Source: Vespula vulgaris (lineage: Eukaryota; Arthropoda; Insecta; Hymenoptera; Vespidae). Taken from it: DNA of 64,000 nt. The translations under genes and the position numbers were made by a program. Each line of letters opens with the position of its first letter. Position 1 is the stretch's first letter. The stretch spans positions 5,971,001 to 6,035,000 of the forward strand of contig NC_066595.1 in assembly GCF_905475345.1 (NCBI RefSeq). The letters run 5' to 3'. This document shows positions 1 through 10,420 of the stretch, piece after piece. The notes below the pieces were generated by a model. The model ran no database searches, was not told the DNA's origin, and saw only the letters and a program-made list of their open reading frames with translations.

Positions 1-302
1 AATCGTTAATGTATAATAAGAATCGCCGTAATGTATGTGTGCGTACAATGTTTTACGTTTTATGTATCGTTTATCGTGATTTATATCGAAGCATTAATTG
101 TTTTGTTATTATTATTATCGTTGTTGTTATTATTATTATTATTATTATTATTTTTTTTTTTTTATTATAAAGTAATCATCGAATTTTTTATAAAAATATT
201 TTACATAAAAAGAATCTCGGAGATATGTTCGATTCGATATATATTATTTATTTTTGGAAAATGAATGTTTTATTATCTTCGATATGTTTTGTTACGAAAC
301 AA

Positions 303-308
<6 letters not shown>

Positions 309-348
<40 letters not shown>
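309..348. repeat. (TC)n microsatellite
   Basis: This is an interrupted CT dinucleotide run of about 40 bp. It is one of dozens in the window. Confidence 0.95.
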
Positions 349-604
349 TTATTTTCTCTCTCGTACACAACTTTTATACAACTATCAACAATCTCGTAGC
401 ACTAATCAATTTGCTATATCAGGTATAATCTTTCATATCTTATTTTTTCATATCTTTTAATTCATTGTCGATCTATCAAAATCAATTTTTCGATTATCCA
501 CGATAATCACTCAAAGTTACTCGTATAACTATCACGAAGGTGCACAATAATTATTAAAAAAAAAAGTAGTTAAAAACAAACCTAAACAGCTGTCGCTATC
601 ATCT

Positions 605-608
<4 letters not shown>

Positions 609-653
<45 letters not shown>

Positions 654-664
654 TTCTCTTTCTT
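609..664. repeat. (TC)n microsatellite
   Basis: This is a CT dinucleotide run of about 55 bp whose right end grades into CTTT. Confidence 0.95.
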
Positions 665-1669
665 TAAATTTCAAAATGTATATTTCATTATTCGTCGTCG
701 TGTGATGCGATTAGCTCCCGATTGCATAAGTGTCAAGGATATATTGATGAATGTCGAACGCTAATTTTCTCGTCTATATCTCCACATCTGTCCGTGCGCA
801 TCGATATTTTTATTGTTTTGTACTATTGTAAGGTGTCCGTCAAAAATGATAATACTAATGATGATAATATTAATAATAATAAGAAAGAGAAGAATAAGAA
901 GAACAACAACAACAACAAGAGTAAACATTAATAATAAGAAAAAGAAGAAGAAGAAAGAATAGTAAGAATAATAATGATAACAATAAATAATATCCGTTAA
1001 GCAGCCTAATCGTGCCAGTTCCACGTCATACGCTATCTCATCGAAAACAATCGTTTCTCTCCGTTGGTCCGATTGATTTTAATATAATTTAATATGACGG
1101 ATCGCGCGTAGAAAAGAAAAAAAGAAAAAGAAAAAAAAAGAAAAGGAGAAAGATCAAACCATAATTATTCTTACTATTGTCGTATAATAATTTTTCTCTA
1201 TCGTATTGTCGACGATATTATTTCTCACTCGTTCATATTCGTGGAATGTGCGCGCATATAGAATTGTGTTAGCGTGATACGTGAGCGTTTGAAGGAGCAG
1301 ACAGTAAGAGGATTAAAAAGGAAAAAAAGAAATTAATAAAAAAAAAAAAAACGAAGAAAACAAAAAAGTATGTGTAAAAAAATAAAAAAAGAAAATGAAG
1401 AAAAAAAAAAGAAGTTCGCCAGCCGATTGGCACACGATTCTACTTAAAGTTCGATCTCTATAATGTTGTGATATACTGTAGCCAAATCAGTCCACGTATA
1501 AAAATAAAGGGAGAAAGGCGCGAATGCACCTGAAGATTAATCCTTCTGATTTATTTTATTTATCGAGTAAGTAATATGACAAAGTTACGATTGGACTTTA
1601 CGATTAAAAATTTGATACCGTTGATAAATCCTAAAACACGCAAAGATCTTCCAAGTTTTTATTCGCCAG

Positions 1670-1918
1670 GTGTCTTCTATTATACCGAAAAGATGATATT
1701 GGAGGGTAGTTCGTGGATAAAGATATATCAGTTTGTATCTTATAAAATCATCAACGGTTATGGAGAAGAGATGGTGCAATCGATCCGATGCGAGGATCGA
1801 CGACGTAATGAATCACATGGCAACGGATCAGATACTCGCCATCGGTGGATCTATTGCCTTTACGAATAACGGAAGATATCATGCCGTTGGATCACGAACA
1901 TCAACATATGGTAAACAT
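1670..1918 (+). pseudogene. alpha-amylase exon-2 relic, frameshifted
   Basis: Translating in shifting frames gives recognisable amylase exon-2 text. A CAG acceptor at 1667-1669 is followed by V-S, as in the intact gene. Then come SSW...YQ.VSYKIINGYGEE (intact: WWERYQPISYLW) and, in another frame, ARIDDVMNHMATDQ followed by GGSIAFTNN.RYHAVG (intact: VRIYVDVVFNHM, then GGSTADTY and PAV). At least two frame changes are needed, one within the first 30 bp and one near 1790, where about two codons of the RIYVD motif are also lost. No first exon, catalytic exon or C-terminal exon accompanies it. It lies on the same strand about 1.3 kb upstream of the intact amylase, so it is best read as the remnant of a tandem duplicate. 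Its text differs enough (VMNHMATD against VFNHMSGN) to suggest an old or divergent paralogue rather than a recent copy. Confidence 0.75.
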
Positions 1919-1930
1919 TCCATTTATTGA

Positions 1931-3150
1931 ACTGTCTTGCATTTTAGTTTGAATTTCGTATGATTGGATGACTGATAAAATTTTACTTTTGTCAAAAAGA
2001 TTAACGAAAGGTTTCTTTGACAATGGGTTCAATCTATACGCTATAGATACAACATGCAACCTATATTTCATTGTTCGTAATTGATGGTATCTACTTTGGA
2101 ATTATTTGATACAATACAACTCTCTTCTAATGTAAATATTTACATGGAAATTATTACACTGACGACGATAACTCGTTTCTAAGTAGGATAAATAAAATAA
2201 ACAATTTTCTATTCGAGAATAAAATAAATTTACGTAGGAGAACTACGTTCTGTAAGCTATTTTAGTTTATTTGTTTATCTATAAAGGAGATAAATAAATA
2301 AAAAAAATTTTTGTTTGAATTTTAAAGCTTTTGTTATCATCAAACAAGTATTTACGAACTCGTCTTAGTTCCTTTCTTATTTCGAACTATTTACAAGAGA
2401 GTTTAGAACGTAAACTCATTACACTATTGCTTCCTAGTCATGATTAACCTCGTCAATCGATACGTTTGAAAACATTATCGGCATTAGTGAAGCTCAAAAT
2501 ATTGTATTATTGAAAATTATCGTTGATAAATTGGACGGAAACGTGCGGAAACTACGATAGAAGAAAATAAAATTATTATTAATCGATTAGTCTATTATGA
2601 GTCAACGATACAAAAACAGGTATATAGTAGATTTATGTATTTTTCTTTTGACATTCATCGAATCTTATTATTATAAAGTAAAAGTAAAAGAAGAGAAAAA
2701 AAATCACAATTATCTATTCCACTTTATAATATTTATCGATCGTTATATTCATATTGGAATAACTTGACATCTAATGAATAAGAAATAATTAAATTTTTAT
2801 TAATGAATGAATAAATCACAAATGTTCTTTCTTGTTTCTAACTAGATTTGTACTAATGACATTAAAAGAATATCCATCCATCCTATAGAATAAATGTCGG
2901 AAGACTCCACATTATGTACAAATACGGAGAATATAATTTATTGCGATACTATATCTTAAATGGGAAGTGGTTTGATATTAACCAATAAAAAACTCTCGAG
3001 TGGTATTATCGTTTCTAAAAATTTTATGATAGTGCATTAAAAAGTATTATCGATAACGCGGAGAGTAAATAAGACGACCTTTGGATGTGCGAGAACGATT
3101 AGACGTTTGAATGTAGTGTTTAAATTTCTTTTACACATACATATCTCTAT
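1931..3150. other. AT-rich spacer between amylase relic and amylase gene
   Basis: I see no coding region. The first 40 bp may hold a decayed continuation of the relic, since GAACTG...CTTGCAT resembles the codons of the intact E-L-V-G-L-H, but this is weak. The rest is non-repetitive AT-rich DNA and would contain the distal regulatory region of the amylase gene. Confidence 0.5.
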
Positions 3151-3157
3151 GTATGTG

Positions 3158-3190
3158 TATATATGCTCTGAGCAAGCAACGAGAGTCACA
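3158..3190 (+). promoter_or_regulatory. amylase core promoter: TATA box and start-site region
   Basis: TATATAT at 3158-3164 lies 30 bp before the A at 3188 in GTCACAC, an initiator-like TCA context. This is the usual TATA-to-start spacing in animal promoters. It would leave a 5' untranslated leader of only about 10 nt before the ATG at 3198. Very short leaders are familiar from fly amylase genes. The start site itself is inferred. Confidence 0.55.
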
Positions 3191-3197
3191 CATCAGA

Positions 3198-3371
3198 ATG
3201 GCGTTACTCGTGAGTGTATTGGCATTGTTATTCTCTGTAACCACCGCTTACAAAACTCCTCACTATGTCAACGGCCATGATACTATGGTCCACCTTTTCG
3301 AATGGAAATGGAAGGATATTGCGGATGAGTGCGAAAGATTTTTGGGACCGATGGGCTACGGTGGAATACAG
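3198..3371 (+). CDS. amylase exon 1 (residues 1-58)
   Basis: Start ATG is at 3198-3200. The exon encodes the signal peptide and the first barrel strand with VHLFEWKWKDIADECERF, and ends at CAG|GTACTG in phase 0. An in-frame ATG at 3153 would add 15 residues, but it lies upstream of or inside the TATA box and would put charged residues before the hydrophobic signal core. The downstream ATG is therefore preferred. Confidence 0.95.
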
Positions 3372-6300
3372 GTACTGTAAAATAAAAATTTCACACTTTT
3401 TCCATTAAACTTCTTCATTAAATGCGATTTCGATTCACTTTACGAATACAAAGTAACGAAGGTCAAACAATCAATTCACGCGGTTTTATCATTCATTTTC
3501 TAGTTAATTTATATAAGCAATTTTCTATTTATTTCTTTAAAAAAAGGATAACATGCATAAAAACGAACGTAACTACTTGGAATGACTTGTTAGATCGATC
3601 GATTTTCGTTCGTGTCATTTTTTTCTTCTTCTTTCTCTCTTTCTTTCTCTCTCTTTACGATTTATACGAATTATATGTAAATAAGAAGATAATGTATCTA
3701 GGGAGATGATTAATGAAATAAAAATGTAGCATAATGAAAACCACAAAATGTAATCGTGATTGATTCTCTTTGCTCAAACCAATTGTAGCCTTCGAGAGAG
3801 ATCTTTAGAGATCACGTGAAATAGCTGAATAGATTTTGAATTTTGTGTTGGTGTTATGTGTGAATACGTAACGTGTGACGCAATAGGTATATAAACATGA
3901 AAGTCTAGATATATGTAGGTATGATTAATGAAAGAAAAGAATGCGTGGCTATATAGTAAAGGACGAGAACGAATTAAAAAAAAGAGAGAGAGAAAGAAAA
4001 AATGGAGAAGAAAAAAAAAAGAAAAATGTTTAATATCCGATGAGTTCCACTTAAAGATTGTCGTTTGTTCGACGGCTGATTCACAACCAGATGAAAGGAA
4101 TTCTGCAGAAACGTTATATAAACGAACAACGAAACAATGAAGTCGATTACTATTCGTAGAATCGAGAGCTTCTTGTTCCATTTTCCATTTACATTCTTAC
4201 GCTACTGATTCTTCTTAGAATTGCCATTTAGAATATTTTCTTTTTATATCATTTCAAAGTAACAAGTCTAAATTTCAATGTATTTCCATGTTTCGTAAAG
4301 TTATAATTAACGAACACTTGAAACAATCGAAGTATTCGCAAGGTCAAGTAGTCTTTCATTTCTTTTTTTTTCTTTTCTTTTTTTTAAATACATTACAGCT
4401 GTTCAAGCACTTTGCAAAGATTTCCATGTATTTTTGATTCTCTACAGATAAGACTTCATTCATTTAATATTAAGTTTGTAAAAGTCTCACGATGAGATTA
4501 TTTATTATTGTATATTATACGATGTAATAATTTCGAAGGTCTCACCGATTCAAGAGAACGTAATTGTATCTTCTCGGCCATGGTGGGAAAGATATCAACC
4601 AATATCGTACTTATGGAGAACGAGATCTGGAAACGAGCAAGAATTCAAGGACATGGTACGAAGATGTAACAATGTTAATGTAAGGATATACGTTGACGTT
4701 GTGTTCAATCACATGAGTGGGAATCACAAAGATGCCAAAGGAACTGGTGGTTCGACAGCAGACACTTATAAATACGATTATCCTGCCGTACCGTACTCGA
4801 TTAAAGATTTTCATCCTAAGTGCGACATAACGGATTATAGAAATGCAAGTAACGTACGCAATTGCGAATTGGTGGGACTTCACGACCTTGATCAAAGCAG
4901 CGAGTACGTGAGGGAAAAGATCGTTGAGTTTTTGAACGAAGCTGTCGACGCTGGGGTCGCTGGCTTTAGGTTAGTTATTCAGATTTAATTATTCAAAATT
5001 CAAATTCGTTTTAGAAATGAATAAATTTCAAGAAATTTTATTACATATTTCTTTTCATTTTTAAACACGCTTGTTACGGTGCTCAGAGACGGCTACTACT
5101 TTCGTTAAATGTCTTTTTTGAAGAATCAATATGAGTCTAAAAGGATTTTTTAATTTTATTAAAATATTAAAGAAAAAAAAAGAATCATGATAAAATATTG
5201 TTTTTTTTTTAACTGCGCTATACATCATCATTGTTGTCAATTTCTGGGTCAGAAAACGTTATCTTTTTATTTGTCTGATCATGTAACTTTCAATCGGAAA
5301 ACATTATCTACTGTCTGATAATACTATTTTTTTCTTTTCAATTGATACAAGAAGCGAAAAGGAATTGTTTTGTTAATACAAAGTTATGTTAAAAAATTAC
5401 CGCATACAATTTTTTCTCGATTAATATATTAAAGAGAAAAGAAATTATATCAAATAATTGAGTCTTAACTGAGAACAAAATGGGAAAGTAATTACGATCC
5501 AAAAGGATCGTAACTATTTGATATTTGTCAGAACATCTTTGCATTCGTATTAAAAACAGTAAGTACTCATCTCCTTTATTTTCCGTAGAATCGATGCAGC
5601 AAAACATATGTGGCCAAAAGATTTAGAAGTCATCTATTCGAGAATTAAGGATCTTAACACGAAACATGGATTTCAACCTTATTCAAAGCCATACATTTTC
5701 CAAGAGGTTATAGATTATGGTGGCGAGGCGATTTCAAAAAAAGAATACGAGTTCGCTGCAGTGACGGAATTTCAATACGGTCGCGAACTCGGCAATGCTT
5801 TCTTTGGCAAAAATGATTTGAAATGGTTTGTTAACTGGGGCGAAGCTTGGAATCTCATGCCTTCGTCCGATGCTTTGGTATTCATTGACAATCACGACAC
5901 TCAACGTTCCGACGGTACACTCATCTACAAATTTTCCAAGTTGTACAAGGTAATTCTTGTAAACGTTAATCCTTTGCGTATTCTGTAGACAGCACACACG
6001 ATGCAGCACATTCCAACATGCATTTACACATAAGCCTACAATTCTCTTCAAATCGTACAATTTATATTACTAGTTTCTTTTTTATCATTCATTTCAATAG
6101 ACAGACAAAGGATCAACGAATTCTATTAAATATTCGAAAGTCAAAATGATTTGAAAAGATCGATGTTAATAGTTGTTACTCAGATTAATACGAATGTTGT
6201 GAATTTAGATGGCCGTAGCGTTCATGTTGGCTCATCCTTATGGTACACCACGAGTCATGAGCTCTTATCATTTTAATAAGTTCGACGATAGTCCACCAGC

Positions 6301-6824
6301 GGATTCAGATGGAAATATCCTCTCTCCGATTATTAATGAAGACAATACCTGTGGAAACGGTTGGGTCTGTGAGCATCGTTGGAGACAGATATATAACATG
6401 GTGCGTTTCCGAGTTGCTGTTAACGGTACCAAGTTAAATCACTGGTGGGACAACGGTAGTAATCAGATCGCATTCTGTCGAGGCAATCGTGGATTCATCG
6501 CGATCAATGCCAACAGTTGGGACTTGAAAAGAACCTTCGACAGTTGCTTACCCGCTGGCAGATATTGCGATGTCATTTCTGGAAATCTCGAGAACGGCAG
6601 ATGTACAGGTAAAGTGGTTGAAGTTACAGCCGATAAAAAAGCGTACATCGAAATACTTTCCGGAGAAGAAGATGGAGTTTTGGCTATTCACATTAACGTA
6701 AGTAATAAATCGAAGTTAATAAATTCAATCAAATTAATGGGATTCAATTTCTCGACGATCTAACGAGAACTCGATGAAAATTTTTTCCTTTTTCTTTTTT
6801 TTTTTACAGGCCAAAGAAAACTAA
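3198..6824 (+). CDS. alpha-amylase, secreted, GH13, five exons
   Basis: Exons 3198-3371, 4539-4969, 5589-5949, 6209-6697 and 6810-6824 join in phase to 489 aa ending TAA, the usual length for animal amylases. All introns are GT-AG. The enzyme endo-hydrolyses alpha-1,4 bonds of starch and glycogen, most likely in the gut or salivary glands. A signal peptide (MALLVSVLALLFSVTTA) precedes mature YKTPHY. Catalytic residues by family alignment are D204 (GFRIDAAKH), E241 (IFQEVID) and D305 (FIDNHD). The chloride ligands R202, N303 and R337 (PRVMSS) are present, so it should be chloride-dependent. The TIM barrel is followed by the C-terminal beta domain (from about 390), ending DGVLAIHINAKEN. Oddities are that the GHGAGG-type loop after NHDTQR is reduced to SDG, and that C412 and C435 are not in the canonical cysteine set. 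NAS and NGT sequons could be glycosylated. It is convergent with the SAM-domain gene. Confidence 0.97.
3372..4538 (+). other. amylase intron 1
   Basis: This 1,167-bp GT-AG intron contains a T/C-rich run (3615-3660) and an A/G-rich stretch (3960-4030) that produce spurious open frames. No other gene is visible. Confidence 0.85.
4539..4969 (+). CDS. amylase exon 2 (residues 59-202)
   Basis: The acceptor TTCGAAG| is followed by VSPIQENV. The exon carries RPWWERYQPISYLW, the conserved region I motif DVVFNHM, the calcium-site region, NCELVGLHDLDQ and GVAGFR. The donor AG|GTTAGT splits the codon of R202, a chloride ligand. Confidence 0.94.
4970..5588 (+). other. amylase intron 2
   Basis: This is a 619-bp AT-rich GT-AG intron (phase 2) ending TTTTCCGTAG. 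Nothing else was recognised in it. Confidence 0.85.
5589..5949 (+). CDS. amylase exon 3 (residues 203-322), catalytic core
   Basis: The exon completes R202 and runs IDAAKHMWP, YIFQEVIDYGGEAIS and ALVFIDNHDTQRSDG, so all three catalytic carboxylates (D204, E241, D305) are on it. The segment after NHDTQR has SDG where most chloride-dependent animal amylases have a GHGAGG loop, which is about five residues shorter. It ends AAG|GTAATT in phase 0. Confidence 0.95.
5950..6208 (+). other. amylase intron 3
   Basis: This is a 259-bp phase-0 GT-AG intron ending GTGAATTTAG. Nothing else was recognised. Confidence 0.85.
6209..6697 (+). CDS. amylase exon 4 (residues 323-485)
   Basis: The exon begins MAVAFMLAHPYGTPRVMSS, carrying chloride ligand R337 and the end of the barrel. 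CGNGWVCEHRWRQIYNMV and WWDNGSNQIAF follow, then the Greek-key C-terminal domain to GVLAIHIN. Cysteines at 370/376 and 442/454 match canonical disulfides. C412 (AFCRGN) and C435 (DSCLPAG) are extra. The donor is AAC|GTAAGT. Reading through the donor gives an in-frame stop about 65 bp later, so the last small exon is needed for the usual ending. Confidence 0.95.
6810..6824 (+). CDS. amylase terminal micro-exon (A-K-E-N-stop)
   Basis: After a polypyrimidine-rich acceptor ending TTTTTACAG, 15 nt encode AKEN and TAA. This gives the C-terminus IHINAKEN, close to the VNAKL or AESKL endings of fly and vertebrate amylases, which is why the tiny exon is accepted. Confidence 0.85.
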   Translation, partial: AKEN

Positions 6825-6920
6825 AAGAAATTAAATCGTTCTACTAAAACATATATGATTTTAAATTATCTAACGAACATATTTCTATATTAATTAATTA
6901 TCTATGGGATAAATCATCGG

Positions 6921-6926
6921 ATTAAA
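6921..6926 (+). terminator. possible amylase poly(A) signal ATTAAA
   Basis: ATTAAA lies about 97 nt after the stop codon. The first canonical AATAAA on this strand is far away, near 7746. Amylase 3' untranslated regions are usually short, so the variant hexamer is a reasonable candidate, but it is not distinctive in AT-rich DNA. Confidence 0.3.
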
Positions 6927-9900
6927 ATAATCCATATTATTTCATTCGATTTATGGTTCCTGTAATCAGGTCAAAAAGGAAAGCGACTGGTATCTTTCAA
7001 CAAATATATTGTAACAGAAACAATGTACTGTTTTTTTTTCTCTTTTCACCATTAATTTCTACTATACATATTATGACAGTTAAACGTAAAATAATACACG
7101 ACAGACTCGCAATGAGAAGTTAAAAAAAAAAAAGAAAAAAAAGAAAAGGGAGATGAGTGAGAAGTATAGATCGAAGTTGTAAGTAAACAACGTAAAGAAA
7201 ACTGAGGAGAGGTTTGTATGTGTGTATATGTATAGAAATGAGTGAAATTATAGGTTTTTATCACAAAACTGGTTAACCGTTCCTCTTTGTTGTACTGTTG
7301 TACAGCTTCGTTTCTATCGATACAAAGCCAATTTTGGACAATAAGTTCAATTAACGATTAAATTTGTTTTTTATTCGGATGTAATATTAAAAATGTTATA
7401 CGATCAAATTAATTATTTAATCATCGCCGTGAATATTTGTTCCTATGTATTCTTCCTGACTTTATGAAGTCAATGATTTTACCTGTCCTATGTTTAAAAT
7501 ATCTTAAATAATTTCAATGTCGATCATTGAAATGTATTATTTTGCACGCGATTACGAAACGAAATCATTAACAAGCTGTTTCTTAAAAACACATTGATCT
7601 CATTTATTAATTAATTTTTAAATAATAATAAGGATAATATATGTATAATAATTATCAGGAAAATAAGAAAAATATATAAAAACAGATATTAATTTCACGA
7701 CCAAAACTTCAATTATTAATCATTAATCTATCTATTAATAATTTAAATAAATCAAATTGTAAGGATTGAATAATTAATCATTAATTGAATGAAGTATTGC
7801 CCAACACTGATACAAAGATGCGATTTTGCCTTCATATACATATGTATATATATATAATATATATATATATCTATGTATAATTCTTTTCCTCTCTCTTTTT
7901 ACCCTCTTGTATAGATCAATCCGCCGATCGAAATTATTTACTTCGTTTATAACGTTGAATAAAATACTACGAGTCCATTTGTAAAAGCACAATATAAATA
8001 AATGCTTAAGCAATTATGTACAATGATTCTTTCTTTCTCTTTTTAAGTAAAAGCCGCTGATTCGAGTACTCTCTCACATCATCGAGATTCGCATTCTCCT
8101 AAAATCTAATTCTAACGTAGAGATTTTTCTTCAATTTTCATTTTAAATTTTAAGAGGAAGAAAAAAAAAGAGAGAGAAGAAAAATCATTATCAGTATCCC
8201 ATACGACACAAACAACTGGACAAACGAAACTTTTTATAATTGGCAACGATATAGAAGCTTGTTTGTGTCATACACGATAATTACAAAATGATCAAGTTTT
8301 ATTAAATAAGAAACAAATTAACGCATCGCTAGTGACAATAATATAATCAAAGGGAAATTAATTAATTATTTTTTCGGTTTCATCATAAAGGCGAATCTCG
8401 AAATGCTCGTAAGTACTCGTGCACATATACATATATTTATTATATGTATAACTTGCAGTAAATTTAGGCTAATGTAAATCTAAAAATACTGCTCGTCGTA
8501 CGAACCGATGATAATTTCTATAATTTTTTTTTCTTTTTATTTCGACGATGCAGGTTCGCCGTTCTTACTCGTCGTCGATGTATCTCTACTACATACAGTC
8601 GTTCGATTCTTAATTATTATTACAGTGAATACGATAAGGCAACGATTAGTTTCTAAATAAATAAACGCTCGTAACGAACGTTGAAAAAGAAAAAGAAAAT
8701 GTACAATTCTCTAAACGGTTCCGCCGCTCGTACTTTATATGCAAATTCTTTATCTCTCTCTCTCTATCTCTCTCTATCCCTCTCTATTTCTTTTCTTTTT
8801 GCAATAGAGCGTTAGCAAAAATATAATTTAGTATATTAATCGTTACAATCGTCGATGTAAAAAACGTCGTTAAAATATATAAACGGAACAACGATTGGTG
8901 CGAATTAGTTATTTCATATTAATTTCTAATCTAATATTATTCGTTTAAAAAGTACATCCTCGGCGAAACCCGCGTATTGTTTATTGCACATGATTCTCTC
9001 GAATAATAGTTACATATCGGGTTTCTTTTTTTCTTTCTTTCTTTCTTTTTTTTTCTGTTTTCTTTTTTTCCTTTTCACGCACGTACATTCTTCGATCACG
9101 TTCACACACATTACTCGCGTATTGCATATATTTTATTAAGTTCTCGCGACCCATATTGGATTATTAAATGTATGTATAACGCGATAACAAACATGATTGC
9201 GATCGTTAACGACACTTTCTGGAAGACATTTCGAGCGTAGGCACGCGTTTTCTTATATTATCGATTTTCTCACACAACACAATTATGTAGATATATAACT
9301 TACGAGCTTACCTTAGGCGTTAAAGAAAATTTTATACCGAGGCTCTTTCGCTCTTTTATCCGACATAAAAATATATATATATATATATACACATATATAT
9401 ATACATGTACATATATATATATGTATATATATATAGAAAAATTAACGTCATTCCATGCGTATGCCCGAAAATATCTCTGAGCAGTATTCTAGGTACTCTT
9501 ATACTAGGTACAGGTTACCAACATCGACTAAAGTCTCTGTTCTCTCGTATCTAATTCGTATTGTAAATCGATACCTTTCAATATCAATTCTTCAATCGTC
9601 ACGTAGAAAATTCAAACCATAAACCCGTTTAAAAGAATCGAAATGTATCTTTGATAATTCATGGACGATACTCAGAAGCTTTGTCAAGTGTTAAGCGAAT
9701 GAGAATGCAGGTCCACTTATCGAACGAACACGTAACTCACGGCACTCATGGTGACACCATCGTAATCTCGTCATCGTTCAAAACAAAGTTTGGTGTCTCG
9801 TAAAAAGTGTTTTCTTTTCTTTTTTTCTTTTTTCGTTATTTTCCTCCCCCCTCCCCGTTCCGTTTAACCGAAAACACACAGTATCTCTCCTAGTGTCACT

Positions 9901-10051
9901 GTTTAATCGGTTTTTTGAAGACAACCTCTGGTTTACGTATCGGCCGTGGAATACGCCTTTCTATCCTCAGGGCTCTGTTTGGATCTGGAGAGTCGATCGT
10001 AATGGCAGGCGCTCCTTCAAGGCCGAAAGAGGGAGCCCCCGCCAGTATTTG
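6927..10051. other. convergent intergenic region / 3' UTR of the SAM-domain gene
   Basis: This stretch lies between the two tail-to-tail genes and contains no supportable coding region. It holds A/T-rich DNA, (TA)n palindromic stretches (7836-7873 and 9366-9436), a CTCT run near 8753-8785 and T-rich runs near 9025-9070. The 3' untranslated region of the - strand gene must start at 10051 and run leftward. Candidate AATAAA signals on the - strand (TTTATT on +) include 9132-9137 and 8980-8985, but I cannot choose between them. Confidence 0.5.
9366..9436. repeat. (TA)n palindromic tract
   Basis: This consists of alternating TA runs interrupted by CACA, CATGTACA and TGTA, so the block is nearly its own reverse complement. 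A cruciform or AT-island is possible. Confidence 0.85.
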
Positions 10052-10127
10052 TCAGTTACCCGTACTACTCGGACGTCTACCCTGTGCCTGTTGCAATTGT
10101 TGTTGTTGTTGTTGCTGTGGCTGTTGT

Positions 10128-10159
<32 letters not shown>

Positions 10160-10420
10160 TTGTTGCTGTTGTTGTTGTTGTTGTTGGTGTTGCTGTTGCT
10201 GCTGAACGACGACAGCAGCTGCAGCTGCCGTACTTAGCATAGGTAGCTGCGTCTTGTGGCAATGCGCACAGTGAAGACAGACAGTACACGCCCCAAGCTT
10301 CCGCGCGAGCATTGCTCGAAGCTTCAAGGCTGGTCCCAGTTTCATACCCATTGGTCCCGTCAAATGTTCCTCCGATAGTAGCGGTAACGCGGCCCCGTCG
10401 ATACGGTGCTCTCGGAAATT
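10052..10420 (-). CDS. SAM-domain gene terminal exon: SAM C-half, Cys/His cluster, polyQ
   Basis: The acceptor TTTTAATTTTCAG| is followed by NFREHRIDGAALPLLSEEHL and MGMKLGPALKLRAMLARKLG, the second half of a SAM domain (helices 3-5). Next comes ACTVCLHCAHCHK, then STAAAAAVVV, then about 45 mostly Gln residues with single His, Pro and Leu breaks, ending GRRPSSTGN and TGA at 10054-10052. The exon enters in phase 0, matching the donor at 53708. The Gln codons mix CAA and CAG. An alternative splice out of this exon after KLG cannot be excluded, but no strong GT donor is seen there. Confidence 0.9.

Larger units (their letters stand above)
1..1669. other. AT-rich spacer with CT microsatellites, no gene seen
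   Basis: No coding region can be supported here. The stretch holds T-rich runs near 120-165, two (TC)n microsatellites (309-348 and 609-664), an A/G-rich run at 880-960 and A-rich runs at 1110-1150 and 1315-1410. The short open frames present read as runs of Leu, Phe or Asn from these simple repeats. I looked for a first amylase exon belonging to the relic at 1670 and saw none. Confidence 0.7.

Noticed and set aside
3153..3197. Upstream in-frame ATG extending the amylase N-terminus by 15 residues
   Set aside because: It lies at or above the TATA box and would bury the signal peptide behind charged residues. The ATG at 3198 gives a standard signal sequence.
9893..10237. + strand open frames of 114 and 96 codons rich in Leu or Cys
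   Set aside because: They are antisense readings of the polyQ exon on the - strand. The Leu and Cys runs are just CTG/TTG/TGT readings of the repeat.
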